Positions 52,743 through 61,907 of a DNA stretch of 64,000 nucleotides are shown one piece after another. Numbering within the stretch: position 1 is the first letter of the stretch; each line of letters starts with the position of its first letter. The stretch covers positions 1-64,000 of the forward strand of contig NZ_JANJGU010000006.1 of the NCBI RefSeq assembly GCF_024626525.1, in the 5' to 3' direction. The notes under the pieces were generated by a model. That model was not told the origin of the DNA and did no database searches. It saw only the letters and a program-made list of their open reading frames with translations. This DNA is from Lederbergia panacisoli (GTDB lineage: Bacteria; Bacillota; Bacilli; Bacillales; Bacillaceae_C). Made by a program: the position numbers and the translations under genes.

Positions 52743-54572
52743 TCATCCTGAAATAGGATGGGTCATCTTAGCTCTTTGTAATATTACCATTTTAAGACTT
52801 TCGATCACCCTCATTTGTTCATCATTTTCCATGTTAGAGCCAGAAGGAAGACATATGCCTGTCATGAATAATGTCTCGGATATACTTTTATGTTCTCCAT
52901 GTGAATAATACTTTTGACCTTTAAAAAGTGGTTGTAAATGCAATGGTTTCCAAACATGGCGAGCCTCTATATGATCATCAGCTAAAGATTGAATTAGCTG
53001 AGCGGCCGCAATACCCGTTATTTTTTCATCAATGGTCAAAGTCGTTAACCATCGATTGGATAATGTTCCTTCCAGTTCAGGCATAAATTGAACGCCCGGT
53101 AGCTTTGACAATTCTTTATAATACTTTAAGAAATTAAATCTTTTTGCGTTAACCCTTTCCTCTAATACCTCTAATTGAGCCCTGCCAATCCCAGCTAATA
53201 CATTGCTCATGCGGTAGTTGTACCCCTTTTTACTATGTTGGTAATATGGAGCAGAATCCTTTGCTTGTGTGGCTAAAAAGCGTGCTTTCTGTATAGCATC
53301 CAAATCATCAGATACAAGCATTCCTCCACCTGAAGTGGTCACAATTTTGTTCCCATTAAAAGAAAAAATACCGAATTTTCCGAAGGTGCCACTTTTCTTA
53401 CCTTTATATTGTGAACCAAGTGATTCTGCAGCATCTTCAATCATTGGTACCTCATATCTATTACAAATTGCTAGAATCTCTTCCATCTTTGCACTTTGGC
53501 CGTATAAATTAACCACGATTACGGCTTTGGGCAATTTTCCTGCTAGCATGGCATCTTCAAAAGCCTTTTCCAATGCTTCAGATGACATATTCCATGTTTC
53601 CGGTTCGGAATCAATAAAGACTGGAACAGCATCTTGGTAAAGAATCGGATTTGCGCTCGCCACAAATGTGAGAGTCGAACAAAATACGGTATCACCCTTT
53701 TTAACATCCAATAAAGAAAGAGCCAAATGAATGGCTGCTGTACCTGAACTAACCGCAACAGCATCTTTTACTCCCAAATAGCTGGCCATTTCTTTTTCAA
53801 ATGCATCAACATTTGGCCCTAGTGGAGCAATCCAATTTGTATCAATTGCCTCCTGTATATACTTCCATTCATTACCAGACAAATGTGGTGGTGAAAGTAG
53901 AATTTTTTTATTCTTGTCGTGATTCACTAATACCTCCTCCATTTTATGTTTTTCTTTTACCTTTGCTGGAACACCGACTGCAGTACTATTTGGAGGTATA
54001 GGGTTGATGACAGCTGATCCTGCTCCAATTACGGACCATTGCCCAATTTCTATGTTTGGTATAACCGTTGCTCCAGCTCCGATATGCACTCCTTCCCGAA
54101 TTTTAACTGCACCTGTCAAAGTTGCACTTGGAGACAGATGCACAAAGTCTCCAACAATATTATCGTGTTCCACGACTGAGCTCGTATTAATGATTACATG
54201 ATCACCGATCTGGCTATCTGAATCAATGACTGCATGTGCCATAATAACAGAGCCATGACCAATCGTAGCACTGGGACTTATAGTTGCTGTTGGATGAATG
54301 AGAGTTGCATAACATATATGTGGTAGGTTTAACTTATTAATGATTTTCTTTCTTACTTTGTTATCACCTATCGTAATGACAAATTTCACGTCTTGAAACA
54401 TACTCATAATTGTCTGTGCAAAAGAAATAGGTCCAACAATTAAATTGCCTTTCTTATATACTTCTTTATGTTTATCATCTAGAAAAGCAACAAGCCTAGT
54501 ATTTTTATGCAACATAACGATGTCTTGAACGACTTTACCGTGCCCGCCATCACCGATTAATACAATATTCAT
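52743..54572 (-). CDS. EpsM-EpsN fusion: acetyltransferase plus aminotransferase
   Basis: A 609-residue protein joining two enzymes that are separate in B. subtilis. Residues 1-205 are a PglD/NeuD-like O- or N-acetyltransferase with a left-handed beta-helix (hexapeptide repeats such as ISPSATIGHGSVIMA, IREGVHIGAGATV) and N-terminal Rossmann part. Residues ~225-600 are a DegT/DnrJ/EryC1-type aminotransferase with VSSGTAAIHLAL, IEDAAESLGS and the PLP lysine in FNGNKIVTTSGGG. Together they would aminate and acetylate a UDP-4-keto sugar (bacillosamine type). The start overlaps the upstream stop (ATGA). Confidence 0.92.
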   Translation of the reverse strand: MNIVLIGDGGHGKVVQDIVMLHKNTRLVAFLDDKHKEVYKKGNLIVGPISFAQTIMSMFQDVKFVITIGDNKVRKKIINKLNLPHICYATLIHPTATISPSATIGHGSVIMAHAVIDSDSQIGDHVIINTSSVVEHDNIVGDFVHLSPSATLTGAVKIREGVHIGAGATVIPNIEIGQWSVIGAGSAVINPIPPNSTAVGVPAKVKEKHKMEEVLVNHDKNKKILLSPPHLSGNEWKYIQEAIDTNWIAPLGPNVDAFEKEMASYLGVKDAVAVSSGTAAIHLALSLLDVKKGDTVFCSTLTFVASANPILYQDAVPVFIDSEPETWNMSSEALEKAFEDAMLAGKLPKAVIVVNLYGQSAKMEEILAICNRYEVPMIEDAAESLGSQYKGKKSGTFGKFGIFSFNGNKIVTTSGGGMLVSDDLDAIQKARFLATQAKDSAPYYQHSKKGYNYRMSNVLAGIGRAQLEVLEERVNAKRFNFLKYYKELSKLPGVQFMPELEGTLSNRWLTTLTIDEKITGIAAAQLIQSLADDHIEARHVWKPLHLQPLFKGQKYYSHGEHKSISETLFMTGICLPSGSNMENDEQMRVIESLKMVILQRAKMTHPISG

Positions 54573-55183
54573 CCATGTCCCTCTTTCAATACTGACGTTG
54601 ACCCTTTAAAATCTTCCATTGTGACTTGATCACTTTGATTAATACCTTCAGAAAATAAAACTTTTTTTATCGTGAAAAGTAATATCTTCATATCCAGAAG
54701 TAATGATTGATTGTTCACATACCATATATCTAATTCAAATTTCTCTTCCCAGCTAATCGCATTACGTCCATTTACTTGGGCCCATCCTGTAATCCCAGGT
54801 TTTACCAAATGACGCTTTGTCTGTTCCTCTGTGTATAATGGCAAATATTCCATCAAAAGGGGACGAGGTCCCACTAAACTTAATTCACCTTTAACTACAT
54901 TAATAAGTTGAGGGGCCTCATCAATACTATATTTCCTTAGAAACCTTCCGAAAGGTGTTAACCTTATTTCATCCGGGCACAATTCCCCCAATTGATCCCT
55001 TTCATCTGTCATTGTACGGAACTTATATAGATAAAAAGGTTCTCCATTTAAGCCAGGACGTTGCTGTTTAAAAAAAATAGGACTACCTAGTTTATGTTTG
55101 ACTAGTAGTCCAATGCAGATCAAAAAGGGAAAAGAAATAATTAGAATTAATATAGAACAAAAGAAATCTAAGAGTCTCTTCAT
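54569..55183 (-). CDS. EpsL-like initiating sugar transferase (bacterial sugar transferase family)
   Basis: A 204-residue polyisoprenyl-phosphate glycosyl-1-phosphate transferase: one N-terminal membrane segment (about 5-28), FFKQQRPGLNGEPFYLYKFRTM, the catalytic pair region YSIDEAPQLINVVKGELSLVGPRPLL and KPGITGWAQVNGRN. It places the first sugar-phosphate on undecaprenyl phosphate. Small size matches EpsL/PglC. It directly precedes the EpsM-EpsN fusion, the order of epsL-epsM-epsN, so the first sugar is likely the diacetamido sugar made by that protein. Confidence 0.92.
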   Translation of the reverse strand: MKRLLDFFCSILILIISFPFLICIGLLVKHKLGSPIFFKQQRPGLNGEPFYLYKFRTMTDERDQLGELCPDEIRLTPFGRFLRKYSIDEAPQLINVVKGELSLVGPRPLLMEYLPLYTEEQTKRHLVKPGITGWAQVNGRNAISWEEKFELDIWYVNNQSLLLDMKILLFTIKKVLFSEGINQSDQVTMEDFKGSTSVLKEGHG

Positions 55184-55203
55184 CTCTTTACAACTCCTAG
55201 TTG

Positions 55204-55356
55204 TTAATTTGTTATTTCTAATAACGTAATCAGTTTCATTTGAATTTCATTCATCACATCTTCAAGTTGTATATAATCCGTTTCCTGCCCCTTCATGTAT
55301 ATGTCCTCCAACAATTTCTTAAATTGTTTTTGGAACTCCCCTTCATTCAAACTCAT
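55204..55356 (-). CDS. Small 50-residue protein in the EPS operon
   Basis: A short open frame in the 220-bp gap between galE and the sugar transferase gene. ATG 55356 has AGGAAG at ideal spacing (8 nt) and the frame ends with TAA 20 bp before the next start. The product begins MSLNEGEFQKQFKKLL and is predicted to be almost all helical and charged, with no membrane segment. I do not recognise a family. Good ribosome-binding site, fitting length and operon position make it credible; function unknown. Confidence 0.6.
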   Translation of the reverse strand: MSLNEGEFQKQFKKLLEDIYMKGQETDYIQLEDVMNEIQMKLITLLEITN

Positions 55357-55405
55357 CTTTATATCTTCCTCACTTTGCGTCTATTGCTTGACTATATTAA
55401 AAAAC

Positions 55406-56437
55406 TCACTGTAAAACTATAGAATCTTCAACATAGCCATTTGGATTGCGTGATTGCCATCGCCAAGAATCCATACACATTTCCTCAATTTCTTTTTCTG
55501 CAGTCCATCCAAGTTCTCGCCTTGCTTTAGATGGATCAGCATAGCATATGGCAATATCGCCTTTACGTGGTTCTACTATTCTATAAGGTATTTTTATATT
55601 CGCTGCTTTTTCAAATGCTTCTACTATTTCCAATACACTGTAACCCTTGCCAGTCCCCAGATTATATGCTTCCACACCAGTTGCGCTTGAGACTTTTTCC
55701 AAAGCTTTTAAATGGCCTTTTGCTAGGTCGACTACATGGATATAATCTCTAACACCCGTACCATCTTTCGTTGGATATTTATTTCCGAAAATATTGAGCA
55801 CTTTTAGTTTTCCGATTGCTACTTGAGTAATATAAGGCATCAAATTATTCGGGATTCCGTTAGGAGCCTCCCCAATTAATCCACTTTCGTGAGCTCCTAT
55901 TGGATTAAAATATCGTAATAAGGCAATACTCCATTCTTGGTCAGATACGTAAAGATCACGCAATATTTCTTCAATCATTTGTTTCGTTCGACCGTAAGGA
56001 CTCTGTGCTTCTAAGGCTGCATCTTCAGAAATTGGAATACGTTCTGGCACCCCATACACAGTTGCGGAAGAACTGAATACTAGATTCTTAACATTGTATT
56101 TTTTCATTACATTACATAATTTAATAGTGCCATTAATATTGCATTCATAATACATAAGTGGAATTTGTACAGATTCTCCTACTGCCTTTAACCCTGCAAA
56201 ATGGATGACAGCTTCAATATTATTCTCAATAAATACTTTTTCAATTGACTTTTCATCTAGTAAATCGCCACGATATACTTTGAAACCTCGACCAGTAATT
56301 TGCTCGACACGCTTTAATGATTCAGGATGACTATTCCTATAATTATCGAGGACGATAATTTCATATCCCGCTTGCAATAATTCCACACAAGTATGACTGC
56401 CAATGTAGCCGGCTCCTCCTGTAATGAGTACTACCAT
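55406..56437 (-). CDS. galE: UDP-glucose 4-epimerase GalE
   Basis: A 343-residue extended short-chain dehydrogenase that interconverts UDP-glucose and UDP-galactose. NAD-binding LITGGAGYIGSHTCVEL, VIHFAGLKAVGESV, catalytic Ser/Tyr/Lys in FSSSATVYG and YGRTKQMIEE, and IHVVDLAKGHLKAL. In this locus it supplies UDP-galactose, working after GalU. AAAGGGGGGAGAG precedes the ATG. Full length. Confidence 0.95.
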   Translation of the reverse strand: MVVLITGGAGYIGSHTCVELLQAGYEIIVLDNYRNSHPESLKRVEQITGRGFKVYRGDLLDEKSIEKVFIENNIEAVIHFAGLKAVGESVQIPLMYYECNINGTIKLCNVMKKYNVKNLVFSSSATVYGVPERIPISEDAALEAQSPYGRTKQMIEEILRDLYVSDQEWSIALLRYFNPIGAHESGLIGEAPNGIPNNLMPYITQVAIGKLKVLNIFGNKYPTKDGTGVRDYIHVVDLAKGHLKALEKVSSATGVEAYNLGTGKGYSVLEIVEAFEKAANIKIPYRIVEPRKGDIAICYADPSKARRELGWTAEKEIEEMCMDSWRWQSRNPNGYVEDSIVLQ

Positions 56438-56456
56438 CTCGCTCTCCCCCCTTTAC

Positions 56457-57656
56457 TTAGCTCTCGATTATTTGATACAATTTTTCAACTTCCTTTTCAT
56501 TCCCATAAAAATTTTCACTTACATTAGAAATGAGCTGCTCCCTTAATTGCTCATCATCTATGAGTCTTTGCACCCCTGTTACAATCCCTTCGATATTCAT
56601 GGGCGTGATTAAGGCATCATATTCATCTAATGCTTGGCTTCGTGCAGTAGGAAAATTCGTGATCACTACTGGTTTCCTCAAAATTTGTGCTTCGCGGACT
56701 GTTACAGCCTTTCCTTCGTATCTAGATGGCTGCACGTATATGTCGCATGCTTTAATATATGGATATGGATTAATCTTTTTGCCTAATAAAAAAAATCTCC
56801 CATTCAAACCTAATTCATCAATTAAGTTTTGAAGATCATGTTCTAGCGGCCCATATCCAACAACGTACCATTCTATGTCATACCCCTTGTTTAACAATTC
56901 TCTACAGGCTTTAATCGCCCGATCAATCCCTTTAGCGTGTGATAGTCGACCTACTGTCACTAAAATTGTTCTCCCTGGGGATTTCTTTATTTCTATCGGT
57001 TCTTCACTAATCGCTTGTTCATGAATGATTTCAGGAGAAAGAATATTTTCTATAACAGTTGTTTTTTCTTTAAAATTCGGGAAAAATTTCAAAAAGGTTT
57101 TGGAACAATCCTCAGACACTGCCACAATCCTATCCACTTTATTCCACATTCGAGTTTCTAATTTTTTATTTACAAAAATATTGGAGTAATCTGTATGGAT
57201 CCATCCAATTCTTTTCTTTGCATTAACTTTCTCTCCTATAAAATGATGTGGCCATAGGAATCCTATGGCCACATCGTATTCTTTATGTAATTTTGGTAGA
57301 AATGGCTGGGACATTTCCCAACCGTATTGGATGGTCAAATAACCAGGTTCATCAATCTTTTTTATATGTCCTTGGAAAGAGCTTAACGTTTTAGCAAGTA
57401 ATCTGGAAATCCCTATTTGATAGTGACCTTCCTTTATAATTTGTTTGATCGATTTTCTAAATGTAGAATAATGAGGATCTTCATCTAGTAAGTTTGGTCC
57501 AGAAGGCAAAAGTGAGAAAAATTCTCCTTCATGTTTAAAAAGCATTAGATCCACATCATATTTCTTGTAATCAATTGTTTGTAATAAGCCGATCAGACTT
57601 CTTTCCACCCCGCCTACTGCCAAGTCAAAGGAAGAAATGAGAATTTTTTTCTTCAT
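56457..57656 (-). CDS. Glycosyltransferase family 4
   Basis: A 399-residue GT-B enzyme: KKKILISSFDLAVGGVERSLIGLL, VTVGRLSHAKGID, LLGKKINPYPYI, the E-x7-E motif EGKAVTVRE and ALITPM. It resembles the other NPYPYIKxCDIYVQ-type GT4 proteins of the locus. ATG 57656 follows GAGAGG, and the longer frame to 57686 overlaps the upstream gene. It lies between an EpsF-like gene and galE. Confidence 0.88.
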   Translation of the reverse strand: MKKKILISSFDLAVGGVERSLIGLLQTIDYKKYDVDLMLFKHEGEFFSLLPSGPNLLDEDPHYSTFRKSIKQIIKEGHYQIGISRLLAKTLSSFQGHIKKIDEPGYLTIQYGWEMSQPFLPKLHKEYDVAIGFLWPHHFIGEKVNAKKRIGWIHTDYSNIFVNKKLETRMWNKVDRIVAVSEDCSKTFLKFFPNFKEKTTVIENILSPEIIHEQAISEEPIEIKKSPGRTILVTVGRLSHAKGIDRAIKACRELLNKGYDIEWYVVGYGPLEHDLQNLIDELGLNGRFFLLGKKINPYPYIKACDIYVQPSRYEGKAVTVREAQILRKPVVITNFPTARSQALDEYDALITPMNIEGIVTGVQRLIDDEQLREQLISNVSENFYGNEKEVEKLYQIIES

Positions 57657-57669
57657 TATATAAAACCTC

Positions 57670-58788
57670 TCATGTTTGTAACCCATATAATTTTACCCAG
57701 TCAAGTACATTATCATGAATGTTAAACCCACGTTTTGAAATGTTTTTCAAAATTGAATGTTGATTTGGCTGCTCAATCGTTAAAGAGCTCTCCAAATGTT
57801 GGCACCATTTATCCACTCTTTCTCCAAGTGGTAAATATGTGACGAGTCCTAATCCCATATCGGTACTTTTAGGAACTGTGTCTGCTACGATAGATGGGGT
57901 ACCGGCACATTGTGCTTCAAGAAGTACAATCCCAAAGCCTTCAAATTTAGATGGAAAAAGAAAGATATCAAATGCTTTCATTAGAATCGGGATATCAGAT
58001 CTAACTCCTAAAAATCTAACATGATTTTCTAATCCTAATCGCTCAACTTCTAAATCAATCGATTCCCTTAAAGGTCCATCGCCAACTAATAGTGCAACAT
58101 AACGAGGATCTTTCTGAACCATTTGTTTTAATACTTTTAATAGAAAAAGATGATTTTTAGATTCGGAAAAACGACCGATATGACCGATAATTTTGGAATC
58201 TGGCAATAACTGAAATTCCTCTAAAATTTGCTGTCTACTTTTTGTATCAGCTGTTAAAAATTCATGAATGTTAACTCCATTCTTAAGAATATGAACTTGG
58301 GTTTTTCCACCAAATAAAAACGTTGCAGCCTCTTCACTGCAGCTGCACAGTTTTGTTGCGGAAATTTTTATTAAAAGTTTTAGAATCTTTAACATTAACA
58401 ACCCTTTGAACCCATTCTGCAGCCAGTTATTACTATGCGAATGACAGATTCTATATTTGATTTTGCATATTTTTGCAGCGAGTGCAGGGAAACCGCTTTG
58501 GAAATCGGTATGTGCGTGGACCGCGATATAATTATTTGTAGACATTACTTTTATCAAAGCTTTTACATAACGATATGGCCCAGTGGTCCCAAGGCTTGGG
58601 ATCGGGTAAATATGGCCTCCCATCTCTTGAATTTCCTGATCAAAGTCACCAGACTTTTCACTGTGAGTAATAAAGTCAAATTGGATTTTTTCACGATCAA
58701 TCTGTCTATAAATATTCATAATAAGTGTTTCCACACCACCCCTTTCCATTGAACTGACAACATGCAGCACCCTTTTTGCACTAACCAT
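57670..58788 (-). CDS. EpsF-like glycosyltransferase family 4
   Basis: A 372-residue GT-B enzyme similar to B. subtilis EpsF: AKRVLHVVSSMERGGVETLIMNIYR, HAHTDFQSGFPALAAK, CHSHSNNWLQNGFKG, LLVGDGPLRESID and the E-x7-E motif EGFGIVLLE. AGGAAAAGGG precedes the ATG. Upstream of it lies the EpsG-like polymerase gene. It is a paralogue of 60804-61907. Confidence 0.88.
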   Translation of the reverse strand: MVSAKRVLHVVSSMERGGVETLIMNIYRQIDREKIQFDFITHSEKSGDFDQEIQEMGGHIYPIPSLGTTGPYRYVKALIKVMSTNNYIAVHAHTDFQSGFPALAAKICKIKYRICHSHSNNWLQNGFKGLLMLKILKLLIKISATKLCSCSEEAATFLFGGKTQVHILKNGVNIHEFLTADTKSRQQILEEFQLLPDSKIIGHIGRFSESKNHLFLLKVLKQMVQKDPRYVALLVGDGPLRESIDLEVERLGLENHVRFLGVRSDIPILMKAFDIFLFPSKFEGFGIVLLEAQCAGTPSIVADTVPKSTDMGLGLVTYLPLGERVDKWCQHLESSLTIEQPNQHSILKNISKRGFNIHDNVLDWVKLYGLQT

Positions 58789-58797
58789 ACCCTTTTC

Positions 58798-59874
58798 CTA
58801 ACCTCCAAAGTAATCACTTCTATACACTATACTCAAACTTAAAACACTTTCATAAAAGTAATATAAGAAATAACAGATTAATAATGCATAGTAAATAAAC
58901 CTTTGATCTTTTTCACTAAATAGTTTTACAATCCAAGAAATCAGAATCAGTTGGTATAACGTAAAGTAAATTCCAAATCTGGCGAAAATCCAATTTTGAG
59001 TCGAAATTATCATAAACATGAAACCAACAAGAGCCATATTGACAATATAATCGCTACTTGGAAATATCTTTCTAAGTTTTTCCCTGCCAAGATAGGCTAT
59101 TAATAAAGGAATCGCATCCACTACAACTCGAAGAATATTAGCCCCACCTTCATCAAAATTAGAATAATGTCCATATTGACTATCTTCGATGGCTGCAAAC
59201 AATAGCTGTGAAAATTGTTGGTAACCAACCACAATCAATAAGGAAAATCCTAACAATACTAATGTTGCCTTTGACCATGCCTTATATCTTACGAAAAAAT
59301 AAATAGGAATTAAGATAAACGCACTTTGATGAAATGTGGATGCCAAAATAACAATAAAAAAATATTTAATCCAATTACCATCGATTAAATATTTTGTAGC
59401 AGTAAATATAATGGCTGCCGCCAACACCTGTCTGATTCCATTCATGGAAACTAAAAATAAACCACCCGTAATATATACGTAAACGCTTAGTTCAATCATT
59501 CGAGAATATTTAAGAAATACAGCAATAATTAGTGCATTAGTAATAACAGCTGTTGTAAAAATCATGATTTGTGGGTCATCTGAAATCTTTTTTAATAGCA
59601 TTTGGAGTATCCCAAAACCTATATCCTTCTGTGATAGTATAAATTCCCATGTAAAATCATTGATTTCATATATATGTTTATAAAAGAACGTATCCCCTAT
59701 ATTCGCCCTCAGCCCTGAAATGATTGTCAATGAGGCAAGGACACCCGTCATTAATATTTTGTTCGGTTTGATTGGTACTGATGATTCTCCGGCTAATACA
59801 GGTGCACTAAAATACCTTGCAAAAAAAGATAAAATAAAAACAATTGCAAGGTTCAAATATAAAAATGTCATCAT
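58798..59874 (-). CDS. EpsG-like polysaccharide polymerase
   Basis: A 358-residue integral membrane protein with about ten helices. It carries the EpsG-family pattern GLRANIGDTFFYKHIYE near residue 60, VSMNGIRQVLAAAIIFTA and STFHQSAFILIPIYFF. It is the candidate Wzy-type polymerase that joins lipid-linked repeat units outside the membrane. Position between GT2 and EpsF-like genes resembles epsF-epsG. AAGGGA precedes the ATG. It is the only polymerase candidate in the window. Confidence 0.85.
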   Translation of the reverse strand: MMTFLYLNLAIVFILSFFARYFSAPVLAGESSVPIKPNKILMTGVLASLTIISGLRANIGDTFFYKHIYEINDFTWEFILSQKDIGFGILQMLLKKISDDPQIMIFTTAVITNALIIAVFLKYSRMIELSVYVYITGGLFLVSMNGIRQVLAAAIIFTATKYLIDGNWIKYFFIVILASTFHQSAFILIPIYFFVRYKAWSKATLVLLGFSLLIVVGYQQFSQLLFAAIEDSQYGHYSNFDEGGANILRVVVDAIPLLIAYLGREKLRKIFPSSDYIVNMALVGFMFMIISTQNWIFARFGIYFTLYQLILISWIVKLFSEKDQRFIYYALLICYFLYYFYESVLSLSIVYRSDYFGG

Positions 59875-59898
59875 TCCGTTCCCTTCACAGAATTTCGA

Positions 59899-60792
59899 CT
59901 AAGTCACTGCCGTTTTTGTCTTGGACACTATATACAAATATAAAAGGACACCAAAGGGAATAGCGGTAATCGTTAAACCTCTATATGGTGCCTCACTTAT
60001 AAATCTTTTATTCTTAATAAATAAACTGCTGGAAACATAATGGATTGCCTGCCTAAATTTAAAAGAAAGGCTTGCAAATGGTAGTTTCATTAACTCTTTA
60101 CGGTAAAAAGCAAATCCTTTTGGATTTTTTCGATATTGATAAAACATATTTAAGGACGAACCATCCGGTAAATATTCTACGTGACATAATACTTCATTCA
60201 TAAGCAACATTTCGTACTCTTGATCTAACTTAAAATATTTGTATGCCAATCCCACATATTTCTCATTTTCAAAAAGGGGATACGGATATTGTTTTGTTAA
60301 TTCTGTACGATAAACTAATTTTTTATCTCCTGTTACTCCGTGATGATTGTACAGATTGAACAGTGTTGAGGTTTTAACGATTTCGGGTAATTTTGTTCCG
60401 ATTATTTCATTATCTGTGTTTGCATCAAGACCGATTATGCCACTGACCCTTTCATTACCATATTTTCCCCAAAAGTTTTTGATTTTTTCAACGGCGTCAT
60501 CCGGCATATAATCATCAGAATCAATACATACGTTTAATTCTGTATCGATAAGTTCATAGGCGGTATTATGTGCACCATGCATTCCATTATTTTCTTGCCA
60601 ATGATATTGAATCTGAATTTTATTCTCCTTAATCCATCCTTCAACGAGTTCCTTCGTATTGTCCGTTGACCCATCATCAATAATAAGCCAACAAAAATCA
60701 TTGCTTGTTTGCTGTAAAAGACTAACATAACAGTTTACCAAGCAATAGGACCGATTATAAGTTGGAGTAAAAACGGTTAGTAATTTTTTCAT
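59899..60792 (-). CDS. Glycosyltransferase family 2
   Basis: A 297-residue GT2 enzyme: LLTVFTPTYNRSYCLVNCY, LIIDDGSTDNT, GMHGAHNTAYE, metal motif CIDSDDY. One hydrophobic stretch lies near the C terminus (about 270-290). It belongs to the group often annotated as glycosyltransferase family A, common in streptococcal capsule loci. TGAGGATG precedes the ATG. Donor unknown. Confidence 0.88.
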   Translation of the reverse strand: MKKLLTVFTPTYNRSYCLVNCYVSLLQQTSNDFCWLIIDDGSTDNTKELVEGWIKENKIQIQYHWQENNGMHGAHNTAYELIDTELNVCIDSDDYMPDDAVEKIKNFWGKYGNERVSGIIGLDANTDNEIIGTKLPEIVKTSTLFNLYNHHGVTGDKKLVYRTELTKQYPYPLFENEKYVGLAYKYFKLDQEYEMLLMNEVLCHVEYLPDGSSLNMFYQYRKNPKGFAFYRKELMKLPFASLSFKFRQAIHYVSSSLFIKNKRFISEAPYRGLTITAIPFGVLLYLYIVSKTKTAVT

Positions 60793-60803
60793 TTATTTCA
60801 TCC

Positions 60804-61907
60804 TCAGCAACTTAAATAAAAATGTTCCATTTTTTTTGCGGTGTCACGAATATCAAAGCCACTATTAATTAATGAATCATACGCCGGCATCCTCGATGTT
60901 TTTTGGGATTCTGCTTTTTGGATTTTTTTAATCCACAAATCAATATCCTCGAGCGGAGCGTATTCTATTAGGTCCATTCCAAGATCAACCTCATTAGATA
61001 TTCGATCAGAGATAATACAAGGCAAACCAGCACCTTGCGCTTCTATCAATGAGACGGGCAACCCTTCATGTAAGGATGGGAATACGAATAGGTCCATCCC
61101 CTGAAGAACTCTTTCAATATCTTTGCGAACCCCTAAAAATCTCACACTTTTTTCTAACTTTAAGGTACGAATTTTTTTTTCTATTGCGCTGCGTTCTTCC
61201 CCATCCCCTACTAATAATAAAACAGAATCCTTATTTAACTTTTGGAGTTTAGCAAATATATCAATTAGAAATGAATGATTTTTTTGATGGTTAAATCTCC
61301 CGACATGACCAAGAACAAAATCTTTTTCTTTTAAGTTCAATTCTAATCTTACTTGCTTTCTAATATCATCTGAATATGTAAACTTGTCATATTCAATGCC
61401 ATTCTTTAAAATCATCGTCTTATTTGATTTCTTATTAAATAACCATTTTGCTGCGTCATTGGAACATGCGAAAAAAGTTGTAGCACTTGTTGCGATGAAA
61501 TTTCCGACTAACCATTTATATGTCCTTGCTGCAGCCCCACCTTCACTTTTCGTGTTATGACTATGCGAAACCCGAACTGGGATACCAGCTTTTTTAGCTT
61601 CACGCAGGACGATTCCACTCATCTTATCTAAATGGGAATGAATGATCTTATAATGGGAATTAGCAGTAAAAAAACGCCTTAAACCTTGTATATAATTAAA
61701 ATGTCCTACATCCGAAATATAAGGAATTCGATGGATTTTTCCACCCATCTTCTTAACTTCTTCATCAAAATCTCCCGGCTTACACGTTAAAAAATCAAAT
61801 TGAATCATTGATCTATCAATATTCCGGTATATATTCATAATTAGGGTTTCGGCTCCACCTCGATTCATATTGACTGCTACATGCAACACCCTTAATGGAC
61901 CGCCCAC
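60804..61907 (-). CDS. EpsF-like glycosyltransferase family 4
   Basis: A 367-residue GT-B enzyme: LRVLHVAVNMNRGGAETLIMNIYR, HSHLDKMSGIVLRE, VSHSHNTKSEGG, LLVGDGEERSAIE and the E-x7-E motif EGLPVSLIE. Starts at GTG 61907 with GGAGGATG upstream, overlapping the end of the preceding gene by 16 bp. Closely related to 57670-58788 and to B. subtilis EpsF. Confidence 0.88.
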   Translation of the reverse strand: MGGPLRVLHVAVNMNRGGAETLIMNIYRNIDRSMIQFDFLTCKPGDFDEEVKKMGGKIHRIPYISDVGHFNYIQGLRRFFTANSHYKIIHSHLDKMSGIVLREAKKAGIPVRVSHSHNTKSEGGAAARTYKWLVGNFIATSATTFFACSNDAAKWLFNKKSNKTMILKNGIEYDKFTYSDDIRKQVRLELNLKEKDFVLGHVGRFNHQKNHSFLIDIFAKLQKLNKDSVLLLVGDGEERSAIEKKIRTLKLEKSVRFLGVRKDIERVLQGMDLFVFPSLHEGLPVSLIEAQGAGLPCIISDRISNEVDLGMDLIEYAPLEDIDLWIKKIQKAESQKTSRMPAYDSLINSGFDIRDTAKKMEHFYLSC

